DNA from: an uncultured Lachnospiraceae bacterium
Lineage (GTDB): Bacteria; Bacillota; Clostridia; Lachnospirales; Lachnospiraceae
Assembly (NCBI GenBank): GCA_948441955.1
Contig: CAOJQZ010000059.1
Location: 1-15,351 of the forward strand
Reading direction: 5' to 3'
DNA length: 15,351 bases
Made by a program: the position numbers and the translations under genes. How positions within the stretch are numbered: the stretch's first letter is position 1; each line of letters opens with the position of its first letter. Positions 1 to 8,094 of this stretch are shown in pieces. Under the pieces are notes generated by a model. The model was given only the letters and a program-made list of their open reading frames with translations. It did not search any database and was not told where the DNA came from.

Positions 1-2
1 GA

Positions 3-95
3 AACAGCTGGTATTATCTGAAGAAGGATGGAAAGATGGCGGCAAATGAATGGATTGGCGGTTATTATTTGAATGCCAGCGGAAGGTGGGTATAA
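3..95 (+). CDS. C-terminal fragment of a cell-wall-binding repeat protein
   Basis: Only the last 30 codons are present and the gene begins outside the window. The reading frame starting at base 3 gives a peptide with the aromatic/glycine pattern WYYLKKDGKMAANEW followed by IGGYYLNASGRWV and a TAA stop. This is the pattern of glucan- or choline-binding type cell-wall-binding repeats (one repeat of about 20 residues plus a terminal half repeat). In this family such repeats anchor secreted autolysins, adhesins or glucan-active enzymes non-covalently to the Gram-positive cell surface. The catalytic or adhesive part is not visible, so the function of the whole protein cannot be stated. It is followed by its own terminator and is probably not co-transcribed with the genes to its right. 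Confidence 0.8.
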   Translation, partial: NSWYYLKKDGKMAANEWIGGYYLNASGRWV

Positions 96-118
96 ATTTC
101 CTCCTTTTGGGAAATATA

Positions 119-162
119 AGAGAGAATGTCTGCAAAAGTAAGCAGGATATTCTCTCTTTTTT
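119..162 (+). terminator. Intrinsic terminator after the cell-wall-binding protein gene
   Basis: The left arm AGAGAGAATGTCTGC (119-133) pairs with GCAGGATATTCTCTCT (142-157) with one mismatch and one bulge, leaving an 8-base loop. A T-rich run (up to 162) follows directly. It lies 24 bases after the upstream stop codon, so it should end that transcript and isolate the operon that follows. Confidence 0.85.
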
Positions 163-248
163 GTTTATATCTGTAAAAATTTTATGTCTATTTTTTTACT
201 ATTCTGTTTTTTATTGTGATATTTTCCATAAAGGGGGCTAAAATTGTG

Positions 249-277
249 TTGCATAAAGGTTAAATTCATGATAGACT
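249..277 (+). promoter_or_regulatory. Possible weak sigma-A promoter for the acylation operon
   Basis: The 156 bases between the terminator and the first start codon are very A/T-rich and hold no convincing ORF. The best match I see is TTGCAT (249-254), a 17-base spacer and TAGACT (272-277), with four of six consensus bases in each box. An alternative is TTGTGA (214-219) with TAAAAT (239-244), but its spacer is 19 bases. Neither is strong. A promoter is expected here because of the upstream terminator, but its exact place is uncertain. Confidence 0.25.
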
Positions 278-318
278 TTAGAATAAATGAAAAATGATTG
301 TATTCGCGGAGGAAGAAA

Positions 319-2118
319 GTGAGAGAACTTGAATATCCGTTTAATGCGGAAGAGATTCTAAAGAAGAAAAAGTCATACAGGAAACAGTTGATTGCAGATA
401 AATCAGTTTCTTACATTGAAAAGAAGATTGCGATTCTCGGAGGAGAGACCACCCAGGATATTAAACTGACATTGGAGCTCTTTTTATTGAATTATGGAAT
501 TCACGTAACATTTTATGAGTCTGAATATAATCAGTATTATGAGGACGGAATGTTTCCGAATCCGGAATTGGAGAAGTTTGCTCCTGATTTGATATACATA
601 TGTACTTGTGTACGGAATATAGCAGTGTTCCCGGAAATGTCCGATAACAAGGAGGCTGTAGAGGAAAAGCTTTCTGCCTGTATCAAAAAATTTGAAGGTC
701 TTTGGGAACATTTATATGAAAAATATGGCTGTCCGATTATACAGAATAATTTTGAATATCCCTTCTTCCGTCTGTTGGGAAACCGAGATGCGTTTGATTA
801 CCGGGGACGCGTCAATTTTGTTACAAGGCTTAATTGTAAATTTTATGAATATGCGCAGACGCACGGCAATTTTTTTATCTGCGATGTAAATTATCTTTCC
901 GCATCTTATGGATTAGAAAAATGGTCGGATCCGTATTACTGGCATATGTATAAGTATGCTGTTGCGGTTCCTGCAATTCCATATCTGTCGTTTAATGTGG
1001 CAAATATCATAAAGTCTATATATGGAAAGAATAAAAAGGCATTTAATCTTGATCTGGATAATACGTTGTGGGGCGGCGTTATCGGTGACGACGGAGCGGA
1101 GAATATCGAAATCGGGCAGGAGACATCGCTTGCTCAGATTTATAGTGAATTTCAGGAATATATTCGTTTGCACAAGCAGATAGGGATTTTGCTTACCGTT
1201 AATTCAAAAAATGACGAGGAAAATGCGGTTCGTGGATTTGAACGGCCGGACAGCGTGCTTAGGAAGGATGATTTTGTAAGCTTTAAAGCAAATTGGAATC
1301 CCAAAAGCAGGAATCTCGTAGAAACAGCAAATGAATTAACATTGCTGCCAGACAGCTTTGTGTTTGTGGACGATAATCCGGCTGAGCGCGAAATAATCAG
1401 AAAACAGGTCGGCAGTGCAGCGATCCCTGATATAGAAGGCGTTGAGCATTATATCCGGATTATCGATAAATCAGGTTTTTTTGAGGTGACGAATTTCTCT
1501 GACGATGATTTGTCCCGCAACCAAATGTATCAGGAGAATGCAAAGAGGCATCAGCTTGAAATATCATTTGAGAGCTACGAGGATTATTTGAAATCCCTTG
1601 ATATGAAGGGAGAAATACAGTCCTTTGTACCAATGTATATGTCCCGTATAGCACAGCTGACTAATAAAAGCAATCAATTTAACCTGACGACAAAGCGTTA
1701 TAATCAGACAGAAATAGAAGCAGCGGCAAAGGATCCGAACCTTATTACTCTTTATGGAAAGCTGGAAGATAAATTCGGAGATAATGGCGTAGTAAGCATA
1801 GTTATCGGAAGAATTGACGGAGATGATGCCGACGAACTGCATATGGAGCTGTGGCTGATGAGCTGCCGTGTTCTTAAGCGGGATATGGAATTTGCAATGA
1901 TGGATGAGCTTGTGAATGAGGCAAAACTGCGCGGCATAAAGACGATTTACGGATATTATTATCCGACAGCCAAAAATGGAATGGTAAAGGGATTCTACGG
2001 ATTACAGGGATTCCATAAGTTCAGTGAAGATGCAGAGGGAAATACGGTATGGAAGTTTGAAATACCGGACAGCTATGAGAGAAAACAGAATGTAATCGCG
2101 GTAAATGAAGTGAGGTAA
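319..2118 (+). CDS. FkbH-like HAD-IIIC phosphatase / glyceryl transferase
   Basis: This 599-residue protein has the three-part build of long FkbH-like proteins: an N-terminal region of about 220 residues resembling the SGNH-like domain of the family, a HAD-IIIC core and a GNAT-like C-terminal part. HAD motif I is DLDNTLW (D245, D247, T249), motif II is NSKND (S296, K297) and the acidic motif is VFVDDNP (D351, D352). The C-terminal part carries the conserved LTNKSNQFNLTTKRY and MSCRVLKR stretches. Characterised FkbH proteins take D-1,3-bisphosphoglycerate, remove the phosphate and load a glyceryl group onto an acyl carrier protein, and a carrier protein is encoded downstream (5221-5463). I chose GTG 319 because GGAGG (308-312) sits 6 bases before it; the longer TTG 298 frame has no such site. 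The exact acyl substrate is inferred from the family, not proven. Confidence 0.85.
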   Translation: MRELEYPFNAEEILKKKKSYRKQLIADKSVSYIEKKIAILGGETTQDIKLTLELFLLNYGIHVTFYESEYNQYYEDGMFPNPELEKFAPDLIYICTCVRNIAVFPEMSDNKEAVEEKLSACIKKFEGLWEHLYEKYGCPIIQNNFEYPFFRLLGNRDAFDYRGRVNFVTRLNCKFYEYAQTHGNFFICDVNYLSASYGLEKWSDPYYWHMYKYAVAVPAIPYLSFNVANIIKSIYGKNKKAFNLDLDNTLWGGVIGDDGAENIEIGQETSLAQIYSEFQEYIRLHKQIGILLTVNSKNDEENAVRGFERPDSVLRKDDFVSFKANWNPKSRNLVETANELTLLPDSFVFVDDNPAEREIIRKQVGSAAIPDIEGVEHYIRIIDKSGFFEVTNFSDDDLSRNQMYQENAKRHQLEISFESYEDYLKSLDMKGEIQSFVPMYMSRIAQLTNKSNQFNLTTKRYNQTEIEAAAKDPNLITLYGKLEDKFGDNGVVSIVIGRIDGDDADELHMELWLMSCRVLKRDMEFAMMDELVNEAKLRGIKTIYGYYYPTAKNGMVKGFYGLQGFHKFSEDAEGNTVWKFEIPDSYERKQNVIAVNEVR

Positions 2119-2124
2119 ATACGG

Positions 2125-2970
2125 ATGAAAGATATAACGCTCCGTAATGGCATGAAGCTCCCATGGATTGGACTGGGGACATGGCAGATTACTGACAGGA
2201 CGCTCATGCGGGAGATTATTGCCGGAGCGGCTGCCAACGGCTATCGCCTGATTGATACGGCAGCCGCATACAGCAATGAGATAGCGATTGCCAAAGCAAT
2301 AGAAGCGGAAGGAATATCCAGAAAGGATATCATCTTATCGGACAAGGTTTGGAATTCCTCAAGGGGATTTTCCGAGGTCCAGAATGCGTGCAGACGTTCA
2401 TTAAAAAAGTTAAAAACAGACTATTTTGATTTGTACATGGTGCATTGGCCTGCATCGGTTAAGCTGCATCAGGATTGGAGAGAAATAAATGCTGAAACAT
2501 GGAGGGGAATGGAGCAGCTATACCAAGATGGAATTGTAAGAGCTATTGGAGTGTGCAATTTTAAGCGGCATCATTTAGAAGAACTTGAAAAAACAGCAAA
2601 AATAATGCCCTTTGTAAACCAAATTGAGCTGCATCCCGGTTTTGAGCAGAAGGAGATTGTAAACTATTGTAAAAGCAGGGAAATTGCGGTTGAAGGAAGC
2701 AGTCCTCTTGGTAATGGACAAATTTTGTCCAATCCCCAATTGTCCGAAATAGCGAACGAATATGGGAAGTCAACTGCCCAGATATGTCTTCGCTGGATTA
2801 TTCAAAAGGGTGCGGCGGCTATTCCAAAGACACAGAGTACGGAACGATTGAGGGCGAATATGGATGTTTTTGACTTTGAACTTTCGGAAGAATATATGAA
2901 AGCGATAGATGACATTCCGTATTGCGGCGGTATAGGGATTGATCCAGACGAGGTAACAGAGTTTGGATAA
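2125..2970 (+). CDS. Aldo/keto reductase
   Basis: A 281-residue NAD(P)H-dependent oxidoreductase of normal length for the AKR family, expected to be a soluble (beta/alpha)8 barrel. The catalytic tetrad is complete: D44 and Y49 in LIDTAAAYSNE, K74 in LSDKVW and H107 in YMVHWP. The N-terminal IGLGTWQI strand and the cofactor-binding IPKTQSTERLRAN segment near the C-terminus are also present. The start lies 6 bases after the FkbH stop and its GAGG site overlaps the end of that gene, so the two are probably translated together. The family reduces aldehydes and ketones to alcohols. In this operon it could reduce a keto or aldehyde intermediate made by the FkbH or transketolase steps, but the sequence alone does not fix the substrate. 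Confidence 0.9.
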   Translation: MKDITLRNGMKLPWIGLGTWQITDRTLMREIIAGAAANGYRLIDTAAAYSNEIAIAKAIEAEGISRKDIILSDKVWNSSRGFSEVQNACRRSLKKLKTDYFDLYMVHWPASVKLHQDWREINAETWRGMEQLYQDGIVRAIGVCNFKRHHLEELEKTAKIMPFVNQIELHPGFEQKEIVNYCKSREIAVEGSSPLGNGQILSNPQLSEIANEYGKSTAQICLRWIIQKGAAAIPKTQSTERLRANMDVFDFELSEEYMKAIDDIPYCGGIGIDPDEVTEFG

Positions 2971-3018
2971 ATGGAATTATTATGTTTTTGAGAATAAGAA
3001 TCAGGAAAAGGAAAGAAT

Positions 3019-3849
3019 ATGAACTCTGAATTAGAAGAAAAGAAATTGCTGGAATTAAGAAAAAAGATATTTATAACAGGATACAGAGGAGGAATGGCAC
3101 ATCTGGCATCCTGTTATTCATGTCTGGAAATGATTTATGCGTTGTATATGAAGGACATCCTCCGTTATAACAAAGGAAATGCAAAGTGGGAAGACAGGGA
3201 TCGTTTTATTTTAAGTAAAGGACATGCGGGATTAGCGCTTTATAGTGTGTTACTAACAGCCGGACTGATTACAGAAGAGGCTTTTTCGTCTTATTTACAA
3301 GAGCACGCTTCTATTGGAGGCGAACCTTGTATGCGGGACTGCGAATGGGTAGAGGCTACGACCGGATCCCTTGGACATGGGCTGTCTATGGGCCTTGGAA
3401 TGGCAATGGCTCTTAAGACAGACGGAAAGCAGGCTAAAGTGTATGTAATGCTGGGAGACGGAGAGTGCCAGGAAGGAACCGTTTGGGAGGCTGCGATGAT
3501 GGCCGCTGCTATGGGTCTTGATAATTTGGTGGTTATACTTGACAGTAATAAAATACAAAAGATGGATTATGTTGACCAAACCCTCGGCGCTTCAAACTGG
3601 AGGGAAAAGTGGGAATCCTTCGGATGGATAGTTGACGAAACAGATGGCCATAATATAGAAGCATTTACAAATATTATTAAAACATTAAAGAATGAGGGAA
3701 AACCACATTTGATCATGGCTCATACAATAAAAGGTAAAGGGGTTTCCATAATGGAGAATAATCCTAACTGGCACTTCAGACTGCCGGGGAAAAAGGAACT
3801 GAAAATATTTAAAAAAGAACTCAGAATTACAGACGAGGAGCTGATGTAA
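3019..3849 (+). CDS. Transketolase, N-terminal (TPP-binding) subunit
   Basis: This 276-residue protein matches the first half of transketolase, the domain that binds the diphosphate of thiamine diphosphate. Visible motifs are SKGHAG with H69, GSLGHG with H120 and the TPP/magnesium signature beginning GDGE (146-149) and closing with the Asn of DSNK (N177). The second half is encoded 3 bases downstream as a separate protein, as in the split transketolases of many archaea and some bacteria. A ribosome binding site AAAGGAAA precedes ATG 3019, after a 48-base gap from the reductase gene that shows no terminator. The family moves two-carbon ketol units between sugar phosphates. Its place among acyl-carrier genes suggests a dedicated biosynthetic job rather than the housekeeping pentose phosphate enzyme, but this is inference. 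Confidence 0.9.
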   Translation: MNSELEEKKLLELRKKIFITGYRGGMAHLASCYSCLEMIYALYMKDILRYNKGNAKWEDRDRFILSKGHAGLALYSVLLTAGLITEEAFSSYLQEHASIGGEPCMRDCEWVEATTGSLGHGLSMGLGMAMALKTDGKQAKVYVMLGDGECQEGTVWEAAMMAAAMGLDNLVVILDSNKIQKMDYVDQTLGASNWREKWESFGWIVDETDGHNIEAFTNIIKTLKNEGKPHLIMAHTIKGKGVSIMENNPNWHFRLPGKKELKIFKKELRITDEELM

Positions 3850-3852
3850 ATT

Positions 3853-4767
3853 ATGAATAGTGCATATATTGGAAAATTGATGGCACTTGCCGAGCATGAC
3901 TCCAGAATTATTCACCTCCTAGCCGACAGCGGTACGGGATTTGATGAAATGTTTCGACGAAATTATCCCAATCAGATGTATAATTTTGGGATAGCGGAAG
4001 AAAATATGGTGTCTGCCGCGGCGGGAATGGCGACGGCAGGAAAGATACCGTTTGTTTTTACGGCGGGTGCGTTTCTGGCATACCGCTCTATGGAATTTAT
4101 ACGGGATGATGTGTGTTTTCAGAATTTAAATGTGAAAATTATAGGAATGGGAAGCGGTTTGTCCTGGAGCTCTCTGGGACCGACCCATCACACGACGGAG
4201 GACATATCTGTATTAAGAGCCTTACCAAACCTCATGCTTTTATCTCCGGCTACGCCGTATCAGGTGGGGGCGTGCGTGCAGAAGGCATATGAGCATACGG
4301 GACCGGTTTATATCAAGGTTGGTATGAATCATGAAAAGGAGTATTTTAGTGAGAAATATGTACTGCCTGATTCCGGAATGGATATTATGTGCAGAGGAGC
4401 AGATCTTGCAGTATTCGTAACCGGGAGCGTGCTTCAGGAGGTTATGGAAGCGGCAGACGCGCTGAAAGAGAAAGGAGTATCGGTAACCGTAATTCATGTG
4501 GCCGCGCTAAAGCCCTTTGACAGTATGTTTGCGATAGAGGCAGTTTCAGGGATTCAGAATATTTTTACGGTTGAAGAACATAATATTTATGGCGGATTAG
4601 GGAGTATCCTTTCTGAAGCCTTTGCGTATCACGGGGGAGGAAGAAAAATTGTGCCAATAGGGCTGCAGGATTGTTTTGCCGAAGGTTACGGCACCCATGC
4701 GGCTGTCCGGAAAGCGAACGGGCTTGATTGCGAGACAATCTATCGAAGAATAATGGAGAGTATATAA
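3853..4767 (+). CDS. Transketolase, C-terminal (pyrimidine-binding) subunit
   Basis: A 304-residue partner of the preceding subunit. The N-terminal half is the pyrimidine-binding domain, with GIAEENM placing the glutamate that activates the thiamine ring at E49, followed by the usual alanine/glycine-rich helix AAAGMATAGKIPFVFT. The rest has the transketolase C-terminal fold (VFVTGSVLQEV and the VTVIHVAALKPFD region). GAGGAG (3836-3841) lies inside the end of the upstream gene and only 3 bases separate the two genes, so they should be made in step and form a heteromeric enzyme with the active site at the subunit interface. This type of pair resembles DXS as well as transketolase. The split layout and the lengths favour transketolase. 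The donor and acceptor are unknown. Confidence 0.9.
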   Translation: MNSAYIGKLMALAEHDSRIIHLLADSGTGFDEMFRRNYPNQMYNFGIAEENMVSAAAGMATAGKIPFVFTAGAFLAYRSMEFIRDDVCFQNLNVKIIGMGSGLSWSSLGPTHHTTEDISVLRALPNLMLLSPATPYQVGACVQKAYEHTGPVYIKVGMNHEKEYFSEKYVLPDSGMDIMCRGADLAVFVTGSVLQEVMEAADALKEKGVSVTVIHVAALKPFDSMFAIEAVSGIQNIFTVEEHNIYGGLGSILSEAFAYHGGGRKIVPIGLQDCFAEGYGTHAAVRKANGLDCETIYRRIMESI

Positions 4768-4770
4768 TCA

Positions 4771-5199
4771 ATGAATGAGTATGAGTTTTCAGATATACAG
4801 ATTGGTATGACAGCATCTTTTGTTAAAATAATAACGGCGGATATGGAGAATTCTTTTCGAGAGATATCCGGCGACAATAATCCGCTGCATCGGGATGACG
4901 ATTTTGCAAATGAAATCAGCGGAGGGAAGTTTTCCTCCCACGTATCCTTCGGAATGCTTACTGCGTCGTTATATTCCACAATTGCAGGTATGTATCTTCC
5001 GGGAAAGAACAGCTTGATCCACAGCTTTGATGAATTGTCATTCATGAAGCCGGTTTTTGCAGGCGACAGATTGACAGTAGAGGGGAAAATCACAGAAAAA
5101 TATGATGATTTGCAGTTAATACGGCTGCATGTTCAAATTAAGAATCAAGATGGAAAAAAGGTATCAAAAGCTAAAATGAAGGTTTTGGTTTTAAAATAA
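4771..5199 (+). CDS. MaoC-like hotdog dehydratase/hydratase
   Basis: A 142-residue single hotdog-fold protein of the MaoC / (R)-specific enoyl hydratase type. The family's catalytic signature is intact as SGDNNPLHRDDDFA, with D35 and H40 as the expected acid-base pair. A second conserved segment, with SFDELSFMKPVFAGD, matches the substrate-channel half of the fold. These enzymes add or remove water from a 2-enoyl / 3-hydroxyacyl thioester on CoA or a carrier protein. GGAGAG (4755-4760) lies upstream of ATG 4771 and the gap to the transketolase gene is 3 bases. The carrier protein gene follows directly, so the acyl substrate may be bound to that protein. A binding-only or thioesterase-like role cannot be excluded. 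Confidence 0.85.
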   Translation: MNEYEFSDIQIGMTASFVKIITADMENSFREISGDNNPLHRDDDFANEISGGKFSSHVSFGMLTASLYSTIAGMYLPGKNSLIHSFDELSFMKPVFAGDRLTVEGKITEKYDDLQLIRLHVQIKNQDGKKVSKAKMKVLVLK

Positions 5200-5220
5200 A
5201 TAGGAAAAGGAGAGAAAGAA

Positions 5221-5463
5221 ATGACAAGAGAAACAGTATATGAAAGACTTAATAATGTGTTTAGAGAGGTTTTAGACGACGAGACGATAGAGCTCCATGA
5301 TGAAACAGTTGCAGATGATGTTGACGGATGGGATTCATTTGAACATATCAATCTTGTTGTGGGAGTAGAGGAGGAATTTGGGTTTAAGATTCCCATGGGA
5401 AAGGTTGTTACTATGAAAAATGTCGGAGAGATGGTAGATATTATCTTAGAGATGGGAAAATAA
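5221..5463 (+). CDS. Stand-alone acyl carrier protein
   Basis: An 80-residue acidic protein of typical carrier-protein length, predicted to be a four-helix bundle. The phosphopantetheine attachment site is S39 in GWDSFEHINL, followed by the acidic recognition helix VGVEEEFGF. The residue after the serine is Phe instead of the more common Leu. The sequence is closer to stand-alone carrier proteins of surface-polysaccharide and Dlt-like loci than to the fatty-acid ACP. A strong site AAGGAG (5207-5212) lies 8 bases before ATG 5221. It is expected to carry the acyl group made by the upstream enzymes and deliver it to the membrane acyltransferase, whose ATG begins on the base after this gene's stop codon. 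This direct abutment supports a working partnership. Confidence 0.92.
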   Translation: MTRETVYERLNNVFREVLDDETIELHDETVADDVDGWDSFEHINLVVGVEEEFGFKIPMGKVVTMKNVGEMVDIILEMGK

Positions 5464-6975
5464 ATGAGTCTGACAAGTTTTAGTTTTTTTGTTTTTTTAC
5501 TTATAACAATAATTCTGTATTATTGTATAAAGCCGGCGCAGAAATATATTTTATTATTTGCGAGTTTATATTTTTATTTAGCAGTTTCTGCAGTAACAAA
5601 ATGGAAGTTATGCGCTTTAATCCTATTTATAGGAACGATTACTTATTTGGGGGCTATTGCCATAAGTAACGTTAAGGGAATATGGAAAAATATTTTACTT
5701 ACAGGATGTCTGTTGGCGATAGTTTTATCCTTGATTGTTTTAAAATATGCATATAACATAGCGGCGGTGGTATCGGCTTTATTTGATATGTCCGCTGACT
5801 TTTCGTGGCTGAAATTCAGCGCTGTTATAGGAATTTCATACTACGCATTTTCTGCAATTGGGTATTTGGTAGATGTGTTTTGGGAGAATCAGAAACCGGA
5901 GAAAAATCCGGCGGTAGTTTTTTTGTTTGTTTTTTATTTTCCTCAATTAATATCTGGCCCCTTTTCCAGATTTGGAGAGATGCGTTCACAATTTTGCGAG
6001 AGGCATCCTCTGGATTATTCAAATGTTACTTTAGGGCTGCGAAGGATGATCTGGGGATATTTTAAGAAACTGGTAATATCCGAACGTTTTGGAATCATTG
6101 TAGCGGCAGTATACGGTAATTATTCCGAATATAGTATGATAGGCATCGTTAGTGCGACGCTTTGCTATGCGATACAGCTATATACAGATTTTTCCGGATG
6201 CATGGATATCATTATGGGTGCGTCCATGATTTTTGGAATCAGGCTTCCTGAAAATTTTATGGCTCCCTTTTTCTCGGAAACGATACAGGAATTCTGGCAG
6301 AGGTGGCATATTACACTGGGAACCTGGTTTAAGGATTATCTGATGTATCCCCTCCAGAAGTCTAAGAATGTACAGGCAGTCGGGAAATGGACAAAAAAGA
6401 GATGGGGTAAAAAATTTGGGAAAAAGGTTCCCTTTTATATTTCCATGGTTATATTGTGGATTATTATTGGGATTTGGCATGGAGGCACAGGCTACTATTT
6501 TATTGCGTCAGCAGGGATTCCGTGTATCTATTTGATATTCAGCGATTTTCTCCAGCCTGTTTTCCGTCTTCTTGCTGAAAAATTACGCATCAATGCAGAG
6601 TGTGAAAGCTGGAAATGGTTTAGAAGAGTAAGGACATTGCTTCTCATTTGCGTTTGCTGGATGGTAGTATGCTCAAATGGAACTTATAATTTTATACTTA
6701 TTGCAAAGCATATGGTGACAAATCTTTGGAATTATACGACCTTTATAACAGCAATGGAAACCTTTGGGCTGACGTCATTGGATATTTTGTTAATGTTTGC
6801 AGGGACTGTTGTTTTATATCTTTCAGATTTATGTGTATACAGAAAAGAAACAATTTTTCGCGTTATGGACAGGCAAAACTTCTTTATCAGGATTGGGCTG
6901 ATTTATGTGGAGGTACTGACTATTTTTATGTATGGAATGGTTGGAACATCGTCATTTATCTATTTTCAATTTTAA
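5464..6975 (+). CDS. MBOAT family membrane O-acyltransferase (AlgI/DltB-like)
   Basis: A 503-residue polytopic membrane protein with about ten or more hydrophobic segments by eye. Family hallmarks are FWQRWHITLGTWFKDYL, with H282, and IGIWHGGTGYYF, with H339 as the expected catalytic histidine. The region LISGPFSRFGEM, before these motifs, is also typical of the AlgI/DltB branch. In that branch the enzyme accepts an acyl group from a carrier protein (DltC) or another donor on the cytoplasmic side and passes it towards an extracellular glycan or teichoic acid. The gene abuts the carrier protein gene with no gap and has only a weak ribosome site, suggesting translational coupling. The next gene is an SGNH-like protein, the usual second partner of bacterial MBOAT systems. 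The acceptor is not identifiable here. Confidence 0.93.
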   Translation: MSLTSFSFFVFLLITIILYYCIKPAQKYILLFASLYFYLAVSAVTKWKLCALILFIGTITYLGAIAISNVKGIWKNILLTGCLLAIVLSLIVLKYAYNIAAVVSALFDMSADFSWLKFSAVIGISYYAFSAIGYLVDVFWENQKPEKNPAVVFLFVFYFPQLISGPFSRFGEMRSQFCERHPLDYSNVTLGLRRMIWGYFKKLVISERFGIIVAAVYGNYSEYSMIGIVSATLCYAIQLYTDFSGCMDIIMGASMIFGIRLPENFMAPFFSETIQEFWQRWHITLGTWFKDYLMYPLQKSKNVQAVGKWTKKRWGKKFGKKVPFYISMVILWIIIGIWHGGTGYYFIASAGIPCIYLIFSDFLQPVFRLLAEKLRINAECESWKWFRRVRTLLLICVCWMVVCSNGTYNFILIAKHMVTNLWNYTTFITAMETFGLTSLDILLMFAGTVVLYLSDLCVYRKETIFRVMDRQNFFIRIGLIYVEVLTIFMYGMVGTSSFIYFQF

Positions 6976-6996
6976 GCAGAGATGGGAGGAAAGCAT

Positions 6997-8085
6997 GTGA
7001 AAGGAAATATGAGGTGGCTTCGATTATTACTGTTTATCCCATTACTTGTGGTATTATGTGGAACAAATTATTATGAAGATCCGGCAAATATATTTCATGA
7101 CTACAGTAAGGATATTGCAAATGCCGTATTAAATGGGGAAGAAGCATATTTTGGCAGCGGAAACGGCGATGAAAGAAATGTAAAGATGCATATGATAAAA
7201 GGAATGCCCAAGCAGGTCGACTGCATAACGCTGGGACCAAGTCTTTCCATGGGGATACGGAAACAAAATGTTGGAACAGAGAGTTATTATAACTTGTCGG
7301 CATCTGGACTGAATTTTAATGAATTCATGGCTGATATTGCACTTCTGGAAGTTAATAATATAAAATATGACAGGGTTATATATTGTGTTGATTCGTATTT
7401 TTTTGATGAGACATTTGCTACAAGAAAAATAAATGCGGCGTTAGAGCCTTATACCGAATATATGATGAAGATTCTCGATGGTGAGGAGGCTGCCGCCCCG
7501 GAAGAGAGCGGTGGAATGGAAGTAATAAAAACGCAGCTTGAGCAAGCGTTTTCTATCACATATTTGCAGTCATCCTTTGATTTTATAAGAAGTAATGAAA
7601 GTATTTTATTAAAAGAGAAAAGATGGGGAATTATAGATGAGACTACAAAAGATTTGGCCCACTATGTCTCCGATGGCAGTTGGGTATACGCTATAGACAT
7701 TCGGGATAATACGGTGGAGGATGTCATAAACCATGCTAATAGTTATAACATCGAGAGACAGTTTGCATATGATAGGCATCTTAGTGAGTATTATAAAGAT
7801 TACTTCAGGAAACTTATACAATATCTTCTGGATAAAGGTATTTCTGTGGAGTTTTACTTATGTCCACTTTGTCCTACGCTATGGGAGAGGGTAGAAGCGG
7901 ATAGTTCCCACTACTTTATGCTTAATGAAATAGAGAATTTTGTAAAAGAGATGGCGGATGATTATAGTATTAAGATTACAGGGTCATATAATCCGTATAA
8001 TGTGGGAATCACAGATGCTGACTTTTGGGATTCCCGTCATGTCCGACATGATCGTTTGGATAGCTTTTTTGATTTTAAAGAGTGA
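6997..8085 (+). CDS. Membrane-anchored SGNH/DltD-like partner of the MBOAT
   Basis: A 362-residue protein with one N-terminal hydrophobic segment (about residues 6-20) and a large domain predicted to lie outside the membrane. The segment VDCITLGPSLSMGI (S82, S84) aligns by eye with the serine block usually written GSSRSM in the MBOAT-associated proteins of this type, and the end holds DADFWDSRH, a DxxH pair (D345, H348) as in SGNH hydrolases. The DPANIF motif just after the anchor is also common in such proteins. I chose GTG 6997 because GGGAGG (6984-6989) sits 7 bases upstream; ATG 6982 overlaps that site and ATG 7009 is a weaker alternative. It probably completes acyl transfer to the exported acceptor, as proposed for DltD or AlgX/AlgJ. 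Overall similarity to named families is low, so the fold call is moderate. Confidence 0.65.
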   Translation: MKGNMRWLRLLLFIPLLVVLCGTNYYEDPANIFHDYSKDIANAVLNGEEAYFGSGNGDERNVKMHMIKGMPKQVDCITLGPSLSMGIRKQNVGTESYYNLSASGLNFNEFMADIALLEVNNIKYDRVIYCVDSYFFDETFATRKINAALEPYTEYMMKILDGEEAAAPEESGGMEVIKTQLEQAFSITYLQSSFDFIRSNESILLKEKRWGIIDETTKDLAHYVSDGSWVYAIDIRDNTVEDVINHANSYNIERQFAYDRHLSEYYKDYFRKLIQYLLDKGISVEFYLCPLCPTLWERVEADSSHYFMLNEIENFVKEMADDYSIKITGSYNPYNVGITDADFWDSRHVRHDRLDSFFDFKE

Positions 8086-8094
8086 GGAAATTAT

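Noticed and set aside
50..241. Forward open frame of 63 codons over the terminator
   Set aside because: It overlaps the end of the cell-wall-binding protein gene and a strong terminator hairpin, has no ribosome site and encodes low-complexity residues from A/T-rich DNA.
298..318. TTG 298 as the start of the FkbH-like gene
   Set aside because: The GGAGG ribosome site lies inside this extension and is placed correctly for GTG 319.
4740..5093. Reverse-strand open frame of 117 codons, and the other antisense frames across the window
   Set aside because: They lie opposite well-supported genes, have no recognisable domains or ribosome sites, and follow from the codon bias of the + strand genes.
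6997..7068. Lipoprotein signal peptide in the SGNH-like protein (Cys near residue 21)
   Set aside because: The residue before the cysteine is Leu, not Gly/Ala/Ser, so the lipobox is not satisfied; an uncleaved anchor is more likely.
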